A program made the position numbers and the translations under genes. Below, one piece after another: positions 11,626-19,961 of a DNA stretch of 64,000 bases; position 1 is the stretch's first letter; each line of letters begins with the position of its first letter. Where the stretch lies: contig NC_079241.1 of the NCBI RefSeq assembly GCF_028009165.1, positions 6,758,001-6,822,000 of the forward strand, written 5' to 3'. Origin of the DNA: Akanthomyces muscarius. Taxonomy: Eukaryota; Ascomycota; Sordariomycetes; Hypocreales; Cordycipitaceae. The notes beneath the pieces are model-generated. The model was not told where the DNA came from, did no database searches, and saw only the letters and a program-made list of their open reading frames with translations.

Positions 11626-12194
11626 CTCTGGTTCTGTAAACATAAAGAAAAAATACTTACTATGATTTTGCTACTTTACTGCGTCAATATATTCAACAGT
11701 CGCCGTAACTGCGCTGAGATCCGTGACCTGTCTGCTGTAGCGCCTGCGAAAGTGTAGTGCAGGGTAGCAAGATAGCACCACCAAAGTCTACAGGTTCTTT
11801 CTCTCGCGTTCGACCTTGTGCTGAACGGCTGGGGTAGAGGCAGGTTTGAGTGCGTGGTTCAAGACTTTTACTCTGTTCGATTGCTCCGGATCAGTGTGCA
11901 TGGTGTAAAAAAAGGTTCATTTTCTCGCTATGCTTCGACACAATGAAACTTTGAACTGCGGTGATCCATTTATAAACCGGCAAGTACTTAAATAAAAAAG
12001 ATAATTACAAAAAATCAGGCAAATGACGAAAAAATAGTCTGAAAATTAAGAAGTATTGATAAGGTCCGGCGAGCACACTCGGGTGACGATGCCAGGCTTC
12101 GCGAAGCCACCCATGAAGTAAGTGACCACGACGGTCACTCAAGCCAGCGCGACCGCAATTTCAGCGCAGTGTAGGCGATAACCAGCCAAACAAC
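11626..12194. other. AT-rich spacer with inverted repeats
   Basis: No gene seen. It separates the cysteine-rich gene from the C2H2 gene and holds the 3' flank of the latter, with two inverted repeats at 12095-12108 and 12121-12139. Confidence 0.5.
12095..12139. repeat. Two adjacent inverted repeats
   Basis: GGCTTCGCGAAGCC (12095-12108) is a perfect palindrome. AGTGACC (12121-12127) pairs with GGTCACT (12133-12139) across five bases. Both lie within about 100 bases past the stop codon of the leftward C2H2 gene and could fold in its 3' untranslated region. Confidence 0.5.
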
Positions 12195-12961
12195 TCAATG
12201 TTTCTCTTTCTGATGCTCTACAAGTTTATCACGACGAGTATAAGACTTGAAACATCCATTCTTGTCGCACTTGTACATAGTCTTCTGGTCCATGGGCAGA
12301 TGCGCCTGCATGTGCCTCTCCATATCGCGAGGCTCTGCCGCTCGAAACTTGCACTCCGCATAATGAATACATTTAAGAGGTTTGGCATGGTTCTTCATAT
12401 GCCTTCTGCGACTTGTGCGTCAGCATGGCTGCGCGGCAAGGGTAAATTGTGACAACTTACTGAAGCTCGCTGCGCCTCTCGAAACTCTCGTAACATCCGA
12501 CAAAAGAGCAAGGAAATCGCCCGTCGCTTTCGCGAGGCAGAACATGATTGATAGAAGGCATTGGATCTTGCTCATATCTCATGACACCACGGGTGCGAGC
12601 CAGCGAAGAACCTTCGCCGGCATTGACGCTTTCTGGGCTCAAGTTTTGGTGACCATAAAGCGCGTGAGTGGTCATGCTTTGATCATGCTGTGAACAATTG
12701 TATGAGTTGTATTGCTCCGGTGTAGCACTCTACTGATGCATCATCGCCGGGGTTGAATACGAGATATTCTCTGCAGCAAACTCGCTGGTCGTGAGCTCGT
12801 CGGCTTGTGCCTGCGAGTACTCAACCGACAAGAGGGCTGGGTCAATAAAATTACTGTCTGTTATGAGTTAGTGTTTTGGAAACTGCTATATATCCTCATG
12901 TACATCGCGTGATACGTTGGTTGATGCATATTTACTCACCATAAAGAGCGTTGTTTGACAT
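12195..12961 (-). pseudogene. C2H2 zinc-finger transcription factor, nonsense-interrupted
   Basis: Three exons, 12961-12940, 12857-12461 and 12405-12195, with GTGAGT and GTAAGT donors, give exactly 210 codons. The first half is an acidic and polar segment. The second half has three C2H2 fingers. Finger 1 (CSFVGC...HMKNH) is rebuilt only across the 55-nt second intron, with the correct 12-residue spacing. Finger 2 is CIHYAEC...HMQAH, with an unusual five-residue gap between cysteines. Finger 3 is CDKNGC...HQKEKH at the C-terminus. Such proteins are nuclear DNA-binding regulators. Codon 50 is TAG (12732-12730), following CAG; a C-to-T change of a second CAG would explain it. Coding character is good on both sides of the stop, so this looks like a recent nonsense mutation. 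A shorter product starting at the ATG at 12675 would still keep all fingers. Confidence 0.65.
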
Positions 12962-13270
12962 GTTTGCCGGTTCTGTGTGCATCTACAACAGAACAGCAAT
13001 CGTTCGTTCCGCCGTAGTGAATCAAGCGAGTGAAAACGTTCTGATGCTTTGTTCAAAAAAAGCATATTTATATCCGTCGAGTATCATATCTGAGCTTTTG
13101 GCTCTTGCTGCGGTGGCCGGCCACTACTGCACACCTGCAGATTGGGCATCCAGCCAAGCCCAACCAACGAAGTACACATCTCGGCTAGCGCCACGCAATA
13201 TTAAAGCCCGCTATACGCTCTCTGATTCGTAGCACATTATCTATAGATTCGAATACATCTCGTCACCTTT
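12962..13270. other. Short intergenic spacer
   Basis: Promoter side of the C2H2 gene and 3' flank of the 3CxxC gene. AT-rich, no gene or clear element seen. Confidence 0.4.
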
Positions 13271-13741
13271 TTATTTTCCAAATCCCGCATCAGCTGCTCC
13301 CCAAGGGCAGTGGTCGGCCTTGCAGCCCTCACAGAGGCTGCTCCGATGAGGCCGCTTCGACTTGCTCTTGCGAGGTTCCTTGGGCACATTAATTCCACTC
13401 CATATCTTCAGCCATTTGGAGATCCTCTCTTCGTACGACTTGTCAAGCTGCGGCTTGCCAAGGGCGTTGCAGCTCTCGCAGTGCTGGTGGTACACCACAG
13501 CCGTGTATTTGTTGTTGCGATATAAGCGGATGTTGATGGCGATGCATTTGCTGCTCCAATATTTCGAACATTTCCAATTTCCACACCTGAATTTTCCCAT
13601 AACATTGCTGTCCATTTCTTTAATGTATTCACCCTTTTCGCCAAGAGGCCGAAAAGTGAAGTCCAAATTCTCGTCGTCGAGTAGAGACTGCACTCGTGGG
13701 TGTAGGTGTGGATGCGTAGATGAGGTGCGTACTTTGGTCAT
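13271..13741 (-). CDS. zf-3CxxC zinc-binding protein
   Basis: A single exon of 156 codons from the only in-frame ATG; the open frame upstream lacks an ATG. The family pattern is clear: CGNWKC about 55 residues in, then CESC, then CEGCKADHC near the C-terminus, separated by a conserved stretch with basic and aromatic residues. This is the fungal 3CxxC-type zinc-binding domain, related in layout to the receptor-transporter (RTP) zinc domain of animals. Fungal members have no firmly assigned function that I know. There is no signal peptide or membrane segment. The last dozen residues end WGAADAGFGK, a flexible tail. It is the only intact gene of the three leftward cysteine-rich genes in this AT-richer pocket. 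Confidence 0.8.
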   Translation of the reverse strand: MTKVRTSSTHPHLHPRVQSLLDDENLDFTFRPLGEKGEYIKEMDSNVMGKFRCGNWKCSKYWSSKCIAINIRLYRNNKYTAVVYHQHCESCNALGKPQLDKSYEERISKWLKIWSGINVPKEPRKSKSKRPHRSSLCEGCKADHCPWGAADAGFGK

Positions 13742-14459
13742 GGCGATGGGTATACAAGTGCGGGCAGCAGATACTGTAATATGTAGAAATATGATGGAGG
13801 GAAGCTTACTCGGTGACTTCAAACGACTCGATCTTTAAAAGGCATACTTCATGCAGGTGTCTGCGAGGGCCTACCACTAGTATAGATATTCGCAAGCCCA
13901 ATGATACAAGCGACTCAATGTCTCAGAGCGAGCAAGGAAGTGTAAAAACACTGCAGCGAACATATTGTCGAGACAGACGGCTGTGCCGACTGGTCCGAGT
14001 CCGAGTTCTTGCATGGTAGGAGAGTAGGGCCACGAAGTTGCCTCTAAACCATCTGATTCATTTTTTGCAAGTGTCTTCATTGTGCCTTTAGGAAAGGTTT
14101 GAATAAAGCGCCGAATATTCAGCCAATTGTCTTCGTTGATTCCTACCAGTAGAAGCTGTCACGGAACGGCCCGACACAGAGGCTCATCAGCGAGATTGGT
14201 CGTCTCGGAACACCAAGCTGCGCAGGAAAAATCGTATTGATTGCATTCAAATCCCCCCAATACAATAACACCATATTATTTCCCGGGGGGGGGGGGTTGT
14301 ACACAATTATGCTCATTGATGAGCTGCGCTCGCATAAGTAATTTGCCGCACCTTTACCGGACGATAGAGACGTCAAGCTTCGGCGCGATCCACCAAAAGC
14401 TGCTCCAGCAAGCTTCAACCACCACACCGCCAGAAACCCCGAGCGCCACGGCACGAACC
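13742..14459. other. Divergent promoter region
   Basis: It lies between the leftward 3CxxC gene and the rightward Mmc1-like gene. It contains a run of twelve G at 14285-14296 preceded by CCC. No gene seen. Confidence 0.45.
14285..14296. repeat. Poly-G run
   Basis: Twelve consecutive G, about 165 bases before the Mmc1-like start codon. It could form a G-rich structure or vary in length; sequencing uncertainty is also usual in such runs. Confidence 0.85.
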
Positions 14460-16361
14460 ATGTCGCCGAAATCGTCCCTGGTACGATCTGGCGGCGGTCC
14501 TCTTCGCGCCGCGGCATTGGCTCGCCATGCTGCGGCAAAGAGGCAGGTCTGCGCGATTTGCTCCATGACCGGCGGCGCAGGGCCGGCCACTATCCCCCGA
14601 AGGGCGAGAAACAACGCGCCGATACGATCGAGTTTGCCCGACCGACGACAGAACCTGTCCACAGCACCCGCAGCGAACGATGTGCGCGCCGAGCTTGAGC
14701 AGGCGCTCGTCCAGCTGCAAAGCCAGTCGCCGCGGCTCTTCAACCTCTCCCGGCTGCAGCTGGCCCTTCAGGGCCTGCGCCAGGCACCCGGCGAGGAAGC
14801 TGTCCGAGTCGCCATCCTGGGGCTCGCCAACGTGTCGAGCTCTGGTCAGACGGCCAAGCGCCTCTTGAGGGCGATTCTGAGCGATCCGCTCCAAGACCAG
14901 CAGGCGTGGGAGAAGCAGCTCGACAGCTACGACCTGACGAAACCTCTGGTCGTGAAAATCAGCGCCGGTCCACACCTAGACGAAGCCAACATCGACGTGG
15001 CCAAGGAGAAACCGATTCAACGGCTACACATTTCATCGCCCGACTACGATGCGCTGGGTCTGGAATTCTTGCTGATGGATGTGGAAGCTTCTACACTCGC
15101 GGCCGAGCAGCCATCCATCAAGCATTTGGAGGACATCGCTCTGGTGCCATCAGTCGCCACTCGATCTGCAGACGGCCGCGTTTCGCAGACGCCAGCTCCA
15201 GTTCACAAAGCGCTGATTGTGGCAGACGGCCTAATGGGTGCGGTCGGTCTAGCATCTCTGCCGGTGTCTGAGAGTGGCGGAGCCATCACAGGGGCCGTCG
15301 ACTTGAAAGGCCCTGCTGGAGAGGAACTGCACGCGCCGTTCCAAGTCATCGACGTGGCCCAGGCCGAGGATGGCGTTCGATTGTTCCGCGAAGGACCCCA
15401 GAATGCTATGCAGTACGAGCGTCTCTGGTTTGCCAGCAATGTACCAGCTCTAACAGCCTGGCTGAAAGCCGGCCTCCAGACGGAAGATGCTGCCACGAAG
15501 CCAGCTGTCAAGCAACTTCTCGCATCGCTCCTCGATAACGCTCAATCGGCCATTCAGATCGAAGAGTACATCATCGTCTCCCGGACACTCGCATCCAAGA
15601 CCCCCCTCGACGACGCCACCGGCCTGCACAGGGGCCTTGCCGAGTGGGCGCGACAAGCCCACAGCGAGCTCCAAGACGAGCTCGACCTTGCCTTTACGGG
15701 ACGGCGCTGGCGCAAGCTCGGCTGGTGGAAGCTCTTTTGGCGCGTCGACGATGTGGGCATGCTCACCAGTGACATCCTGAGCCAGCGCTTCCTCCCCACC
15801 GCCGAGCGCGAGCTCGTCTACCTAACCGGCCGCATCGCCGAGCTGCGCGGTGCGCCTCCGCAGTACCCGCAACCCGTCTCGGAACTACCAGAGTCGCCGG
15901 CAGCAGCTGCCATTGTCGGGCCCGCCAAGACGGCGCTGCCCAAGTGGCCAGGCCACATTGCCTTTACCCGCCGCTACCTGCGGGACGAGACGGTGCCTGC
16001 GCTGCAGTCTACCGCGCAGCGTCTGCTGGTGCAGTCCCTCGGCACCTCGTCCGTGGCCACGACGCTCGCGGGACTGCTGTACCTGTCCTCGTTCACCGCG
16101 GGCATCTACGAGGCTGGCGCCGTCGCGGCGCTGGGTATCGTCTATAGCCTGGGCCGTCTGCAGAAGAAGTGGGAAACGGCCCGCCGGTTCTGGGAGGGCG
16201 ATGTGCGCGAAGAGGGCCGCAAGGCGGTGCGCGCTGTGGAGGAGAGTGTGTCCCAAGCTCTGGTGGCGCAAGAAGCTGTCTCCCCGGCGCAGGCAGAAGA
16301 GCTGCAAAGGTCCAAGGAGCTTGTGTCCGAGGCCGAAGAGCTTCTGTCCCGTCTAAAGTGA
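14460..16361 (+). CDS. Mitochondrial membrane protein, Mmc1-like (probable)
   Basis: A single exon of 633 codons from the ATG in an ACCATGTCG context; the open frame extends further upstream but over the promoter. The first 60 or so residues are rich in Arg, Ala and Ser with no acidic residues early on, a typical mitochondrial presequence. The middle is a long helical and mixed region without Walker motifs. A hydrophobic hairpin at about 530-565, rich in Gly, Ala and Leu, precedes a charged coiled-coil tail. This layout fits the fungal Mmc1 family, inner-membrane proteins described as dynamin-related but lacking a working GTPase and needed for crista shape. The family assignment rests on my recall of layout and is moderate. 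The mitochondrial and membrane calls are firmer. It converges on SMD3 downstream. Confidence 0.7.
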   Translation: MSPKSSLVRSGGGPLRAAALARHAAAKRQVCAICSMTGGAGPATIPRRARNNAPIRSSLPDRRQNLSTAPAANDVRAELEQALVQLQSQSPRLFNLSRLQLALQGLRQAPGEEAVRVAILGLANVSSSGQTAKRLLRAILSDPLQDQQAWEKQLDSYDLTKPLVVKISAGPHLDEANIDVAKEKPIQRLHISSPDYDALGLEFLLMDVEASTLAAEQPSIKHLEDIALVPSVATRSADGRVSQTPAPVHKALIVADGLMGAVGLASLPVSESGGAITGAVDLKGPAGEELHAPFQVIDVAQAEDGVRLFREGPQNAMQYERLWFASNVPALTAWLKAGLQTEDAATKPAVKQLLASLLDNAQSAIQIEEYIIVSRTLASKTPLDDATGLHRGLAEWARQAHSELQDELDLAFTGRRWRKLGWWKLFWRVDDVGMLTSDILSQRFLPTAERELVYLTGRIAELRGAPPQYPQPVSELPESPAAAAIVGPAKTALPKWPGHIAFTRRYLRDETVPALQSTAQRLLVQSLGTSSVATTLAGLLYLSSFTAGIYEAGAVAALGIVYSLGRLQKKWETARRFWEGDVREEGRKAVRAVEESVSQALVAQEAVSPAQAEELQRSKELVSEAEELLSRLK

Positions 16362-16788
16362 GATCAATCCGTCAGAAGCATTAGACGCATGGTTGCTACC
16401 CCGCTGTTTCCGGCATGTATCATATTTCCTCGATTCTTTGTTGCATTAGATTTTAGCATGACACTACCAGCTTTTTTCAGGCTCTGCTTGCTGTCACTAC
16501 ACCATGAATGGATTTCTCAAATGATTTCTTTTTTTTGGTTATAATCATGTCTGGCACGCGCCAAATGGACTATATCCTATCGAGAGAAAAAAATGTAGTG
16601 AATCATATATGAACCATAAAATCCCAAAGCACGACCGTGAAACGCCCCAAACTCGTATAAAAAAAGCCGGCAACAACAGGTATCACTGTCCGGTAAAGAG
16701 AGAGAAAAGCCCTGCTCTTCAAGCCACCCCCAGCTTTTCTCTTTTTATAAACTCCTCTCTTATTCCCCTCGCAACGTCCCCGCGATGT
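16362..16788. other. Convergent 3' flanks
   Basis: Untranslated ends of the Mmc1-like gene (rightward) and SMD3 (leftward). AT-rich, with no gene seen. Confidence 0.5.
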
Positions 16789-17353
16789 TTACCGACCACC
16801 ACGACCGCCGGCACGGGCGCGGCTGACGGTGGCACGACCACGGGCCATGCCGACACCGCGGCCGCGAAGGTTGCTGCTGCGGAACATGGGCGCGTTGCGG
16901 AGCATGTCTGGGACGATGAAGAAGCGCACGTGGGAGCCGCGGATGTAGACCTGGTCGAGGTGGGAGACGCGGCCGTCGCGAGCCGTCACGGTGATGTCCT
17001 TGAGCTGGACGTTCATGTTGTCTTCGGCTGTTACGAGAGAGAATAAATGGTTAGCAAGATGTCCCCGTTGGCTGTGTGTGCCCCATTCGTAATTTTGTAG
17101 AACAGGGCAAAAGAGTCGCCGTACCTTCGAGAAGCTTGCCGCGGTAGGTCTGTCCAGACGTGATTTCGAGAGTAATAATATGGCCCTGCAAGAGAGATCC
17201 TGTTAGTTGCTGCCATCTTTCCCCGCAACATGCGCGCGCGCGCCAGACACTGGCGGTAGCGGTGATGGAAAGAACGGGGTTGGAACTCGAAGGGAAAAAA
17301 CGCACCTGAGCTTCGTTCAGGAGCTTAATAGGGATACCAATTGTCGAAGTCAT
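16789..17353 (-). CDS. SMD3: Small nuclear ribonucleoprotein SmD3
   Basis: Three exons, 17353-17306, 17185-17125 and 17027-16789, give 115 residues, near the usual 100-126 for SmD3. Exon 1 starts MTSTIGIPIKLLNEAQ. The Sm1 motif follows (GHIITLE...GQTYRGKLLEAEDNMN) and the Sm2 motif ends VYIRGSHVRFFIVPDML. The C-terminal tail is Arg/Gly-rich, as in SmD1 and SmD3, and is probably dimethylated. SmD3 pairs with SmB in the heptameric Sm ring around U1, U2, U4 and U5 snRNAs and is essential for pre-mRNA splicing. Introns are 120 nt and 97 nt; the second splits a codon, so that the joined sequence reads LLE-AED, the conserved form. The exon lengths sum to an exact multiple of three, which supports the model. 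Confidence 0.96.
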
Positions 17354-17908
17354 GTTGGGCAGAGTATCGTCGGGTGGGCGTATTAAAATGCAACGCGCAA
17401 AGGAGAAAAGAAATACAAAGTAGTGGCAGCTGGTAGGTAGTTCTGCCTGATGAAGCTCGAAATTTAATGTGCCACCAGCCCGCGCCCGCGATAGCTTTTG
17501 GCGGTTTGCTTGTTGGCGAGCTGCGCGCGGTGGTTACGTTTATCCGATCTCCGGCGGGCTGGCGGGGCGCTGTACAGCGACCATTGAATGTGGTGTGAAG
17601 TAGGAATTGATCGCAGTGCAAGGATCGAAAAATAGAAAAAGGAAACAAATAGATTTTGCAAAATATCTTAAACGTTGATATCTATTTAGGATTCCTTATA
17701 CTTTCTTGGATCTCGCTGGGGTGTGTACAGAATGGTATCATCTACTCGACTTACATGACCTCGCCGTTGGTCCGCAAGCTGAGCACTGCATTGGAATTAT
17801 TTTGACGTGAACCAAATGAGATACCGGAAATTGCATCTCGATAGTCTAATCCATTGTAAAACTACATGCGAGAAGCCTTCATACATATGAGTGAGCCATC
17901 CATCACCA
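17354..17908. other. SMD3 promoter and TRM61 3' flank
   Basis: No gene seen. It holds the upstream region of SMD3 and the untranslated end of TRM61, both leftward. Confidence 0.5.
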
Positions 17909-19405
17909 CTATTCTGTAGCTGGCGCGCTCTCAGACTCGGCTGGGGTATCATTGTCCGTCTTTTGTCTCTTGGTCTGCGAATCAAGCGGCTCGCCCTTAG
18001 TCTTGCGCTTCTTGGTTCGCGAGGCGAGCTGCTCCCTCTTTTCCTTCTTGCGCGCTTGCTTATCCACGTTGCCAATGATCTTGCTCTCCTGGCCACACGG
18101 CCACTTGGCCAACGCCTTTTCCTCGTCCTCTTCGGTCCACTCTGGCGGCAGCACCGCAAAGACAAGGTATGAAGTGTGCGTCTTGAGGTCGCTCTCGGAG
18201 CGGTGAGTGAGTCGTCCTTGCATCCAGGGCTTGTCGTGGTCGTCATCCGCCGGAAGCTTCCCTGGTGCCGGCGCCGTCTCCGAAGCCGCAGCTGATGAGT
18301 CAATATCCATCGGCTCAGCGGCAGTTCCTTTGTTTTGCGCAATTTGCGATTTTTGAAATTGTTTATTCTGCTGATTCACTTTGCGCAGCTTCGTCACAGC
18401 TTCGAGCACGTCAGCCGGTGTTTGTGAGTTGCCGCGCTCGTTGGGCAGATTCACGCCGACCCGCTCACGCACGACGTTGAGGCGGCGTTGTGAAATCTCA
18501 ACCATGTCAACATCGGTCCATCCAAGCGTTCGCAGCTCTGTAACTGTTCTCGAAACTTGCTCAATGCAGGGTGAAAATGTGCAAATGTGAACTGTTTGCT
18601 TAGGATCCAGGGGCGAAGAGCCAATGCGCCGCGAGAGGTGCTGGAGAGCTTTCCATGGCGCTGGCAAGTCGAGGAATATAGCCGTGGCATCTGGTGATTT
18701 TCCGTCGACCATGAATCCATCTCTATACACATCGCGGTGCTGTATTTGTACGATGCCCGTAAGAGAGTGGCTTTCAATCTCCTCTGCCATCTTGTGGAAT
18801 CGGTCTTCGTTGAACTCAAAGCTAAATACTTTGCCCTTTGTGTCGGTCTCGTCTTTGGGATATCCATTATACACAGCTCGTGCAGAAGCATGCGAGAAAC
18901 TGCCACTTCCTGCGCCGGCTTCTATTATTCTGGTGCCGGGGCGAGCTCGTATACGTTGTAGGATGTAGCTGTAGTCGGGTGTGTAGACGACTTGCGTCCG
19001 GTGCGGCAGACTGCTCGTCCAGAGTTCTGGAGAAGGTCGAAGAATGTAAATGAAACCACTGCTGGCCACGGTGGCCTTTTTCGCAGGTGCTTTGCCACCC
19101 TCGTCTTGGCTCACGACCGGTGTATCATCGTCGGTCGTTTCTAAGCGGCGTTTGCGACCTCGCGAGCCGGTATCTACTGCCGATGCGCGAACTTGAGAGC
19201 CCCAGGGTATATCGAGAAGCGTCGAGTGTGGAAATGAACCGAACCGTGTATTTAATGTCGCGCCCTCTGCGTATCCATCGACTGCGCCCGAGGACTGTTC
19301 GAGGCGAATTGCATCAAAGTCGTCACGCGCCAAGCTGACAATGGCAAGAGAGCCGGCTTGGGTGCGGTGCCCGGGCTCTAGAAAGGGAGACGGTGTAACG
19401 TCCAT
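17909..19405 (-). CDS. TRM61: tRNA (adenine58-N1)-methyltransferase catalytic subunit
   Basis: A single exon of 498 codons from the first ATG; the 20 codons upstream lack an ATG. This is the S-adenosylmethionine-dependent subunit of the Trm6-Trm61 complex, which makes m1A58 in the T-loop of tRNAs, including initiator tRNA, in the nucleus. The core shows a Trm61-type N-terminal part leading to YTPDYSYILQRI, SAM motif I EAGAGSGSFS at about 162-171, the acidic FEFNEDRF strand end, and the catalytic DLPAPW at about 246. The region from about 345 onward carries charged inserts with Lys/Arg-rich, nuclear-localisation-like stretches and a low-complexity tail. That tail makes it longer than yeast Trm61. 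It is divergent from the cysteinyl-tRNA synthetase gene, so two tRNA-related genes share one promoter region. Confidence 0.93.
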   Translation of the reverse strand: MDVTPSPFLEPGHRTQAGSLAIVSLARDDFDAIRLEQSSGAVDGYAEGATLNTRFGSFPHSTLLDIPWGSQVRASAVDTGSRGRKRRLETTDDDTPVVSQDEGGKAPAKKATVASSGFIYILRPSPELWTSSLPHRTQVVYTPDYSYILQRIRARPGTRIIEAGAGSGSFSHASARAVYNGYPKDETDTKGKVFSFEFNEDRFHKMAEEIESHSLTGIVQIQHRDVYRDGFMVDGKSPDATAIFLDLPAPWKALQHLSRRIGSSPLDPKQTVHICTFSPCIEQVSRTVTELRTLGWTDVDMVEISQRRLNVVRERVGVNLPNERGNSQTPADVLEAVTKLRKVNQQNKQFQKSQIAQNKGTAAEPMDIDSSAAASETAPAPGKLPADDDHDKPWMQGRLTHRSESDLKTHTSYLVFAVLPPEWTEEDEEKALAKWPCGQESKIIGNVDKQARKKEKREQLASRTKKRKTKGEPLDSQTKRQKTDNDTPAESESAPATE

Positions 19406-19961
19406 GGCGACACACACGATAGAGAACCGTCTGCTGTCAATTGGGCGATGGTCGTCGAGCACCAAGCTCTAGGTAAGGTCGCGATGGCTGAAAGACGAAA
19501 ATAATCCTGAAAAAAATTGTCCCAAGTCTGGTTGGCTCCACTGCTGAAAGCCTCCACTAACGACGGTCCAGCGCCACTAACCAACGCCCATAACGCCCTG
19601 TATCTGGAGCAGGTAGGCGCTGTATTTCGGCGCCGTGACTTGCTGTGGCTTGCCCTGTCCCGCTGTCGCAAGCGCTGCTAGGCGTTAGGCCCAGCGAGGG
19701 GCAGCGCCGGGCTCGCAAAGCGGGGTGCTAAAAAAACCCTGAAAGCCATTCCTCCGATCAAGTCATGACAGCTGTCTTGGTGGCTCATTTTCGAAGCTAC
19801 GTTGTCATTCCATCTTTTTCGCAACACCACTCACTCAGTCGCCCTGGGCCTTTGCCGGTGACTCAGGACTCGAATACTGGAGGCTTGAAGCTCGAGTCAT
19901 CTGAATCTCGTGGCCATATAAGCTTGGACTGCGCAGCTGGCTCTCGGCAACGCCTGTCTGC
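19406..19961. other. Shared promoter of TRM61 and CRS1
   Basis: A divergent promoter of about 560 bases serving two translation-related genes. A small palindrome GACAGCTGTC lies at 19767-19776. I see no clear TATA box. Confidence 0.5.

Noticed and set aside
12730..12732. Programmed stop-codon read-through in the C2H2 gene
   Set aside because: The context (TAG followed by A) is not a known strong read-through signal; simple nonsense mutation is more economical, though not excluded.
10852..13741. Transposable element remnant in the AT-rich pocket
   Set aside because: No transposase, reverse transcriptase, long terminal repeats or target-site duplications seen; the genes resemble cellular zinc proteins.
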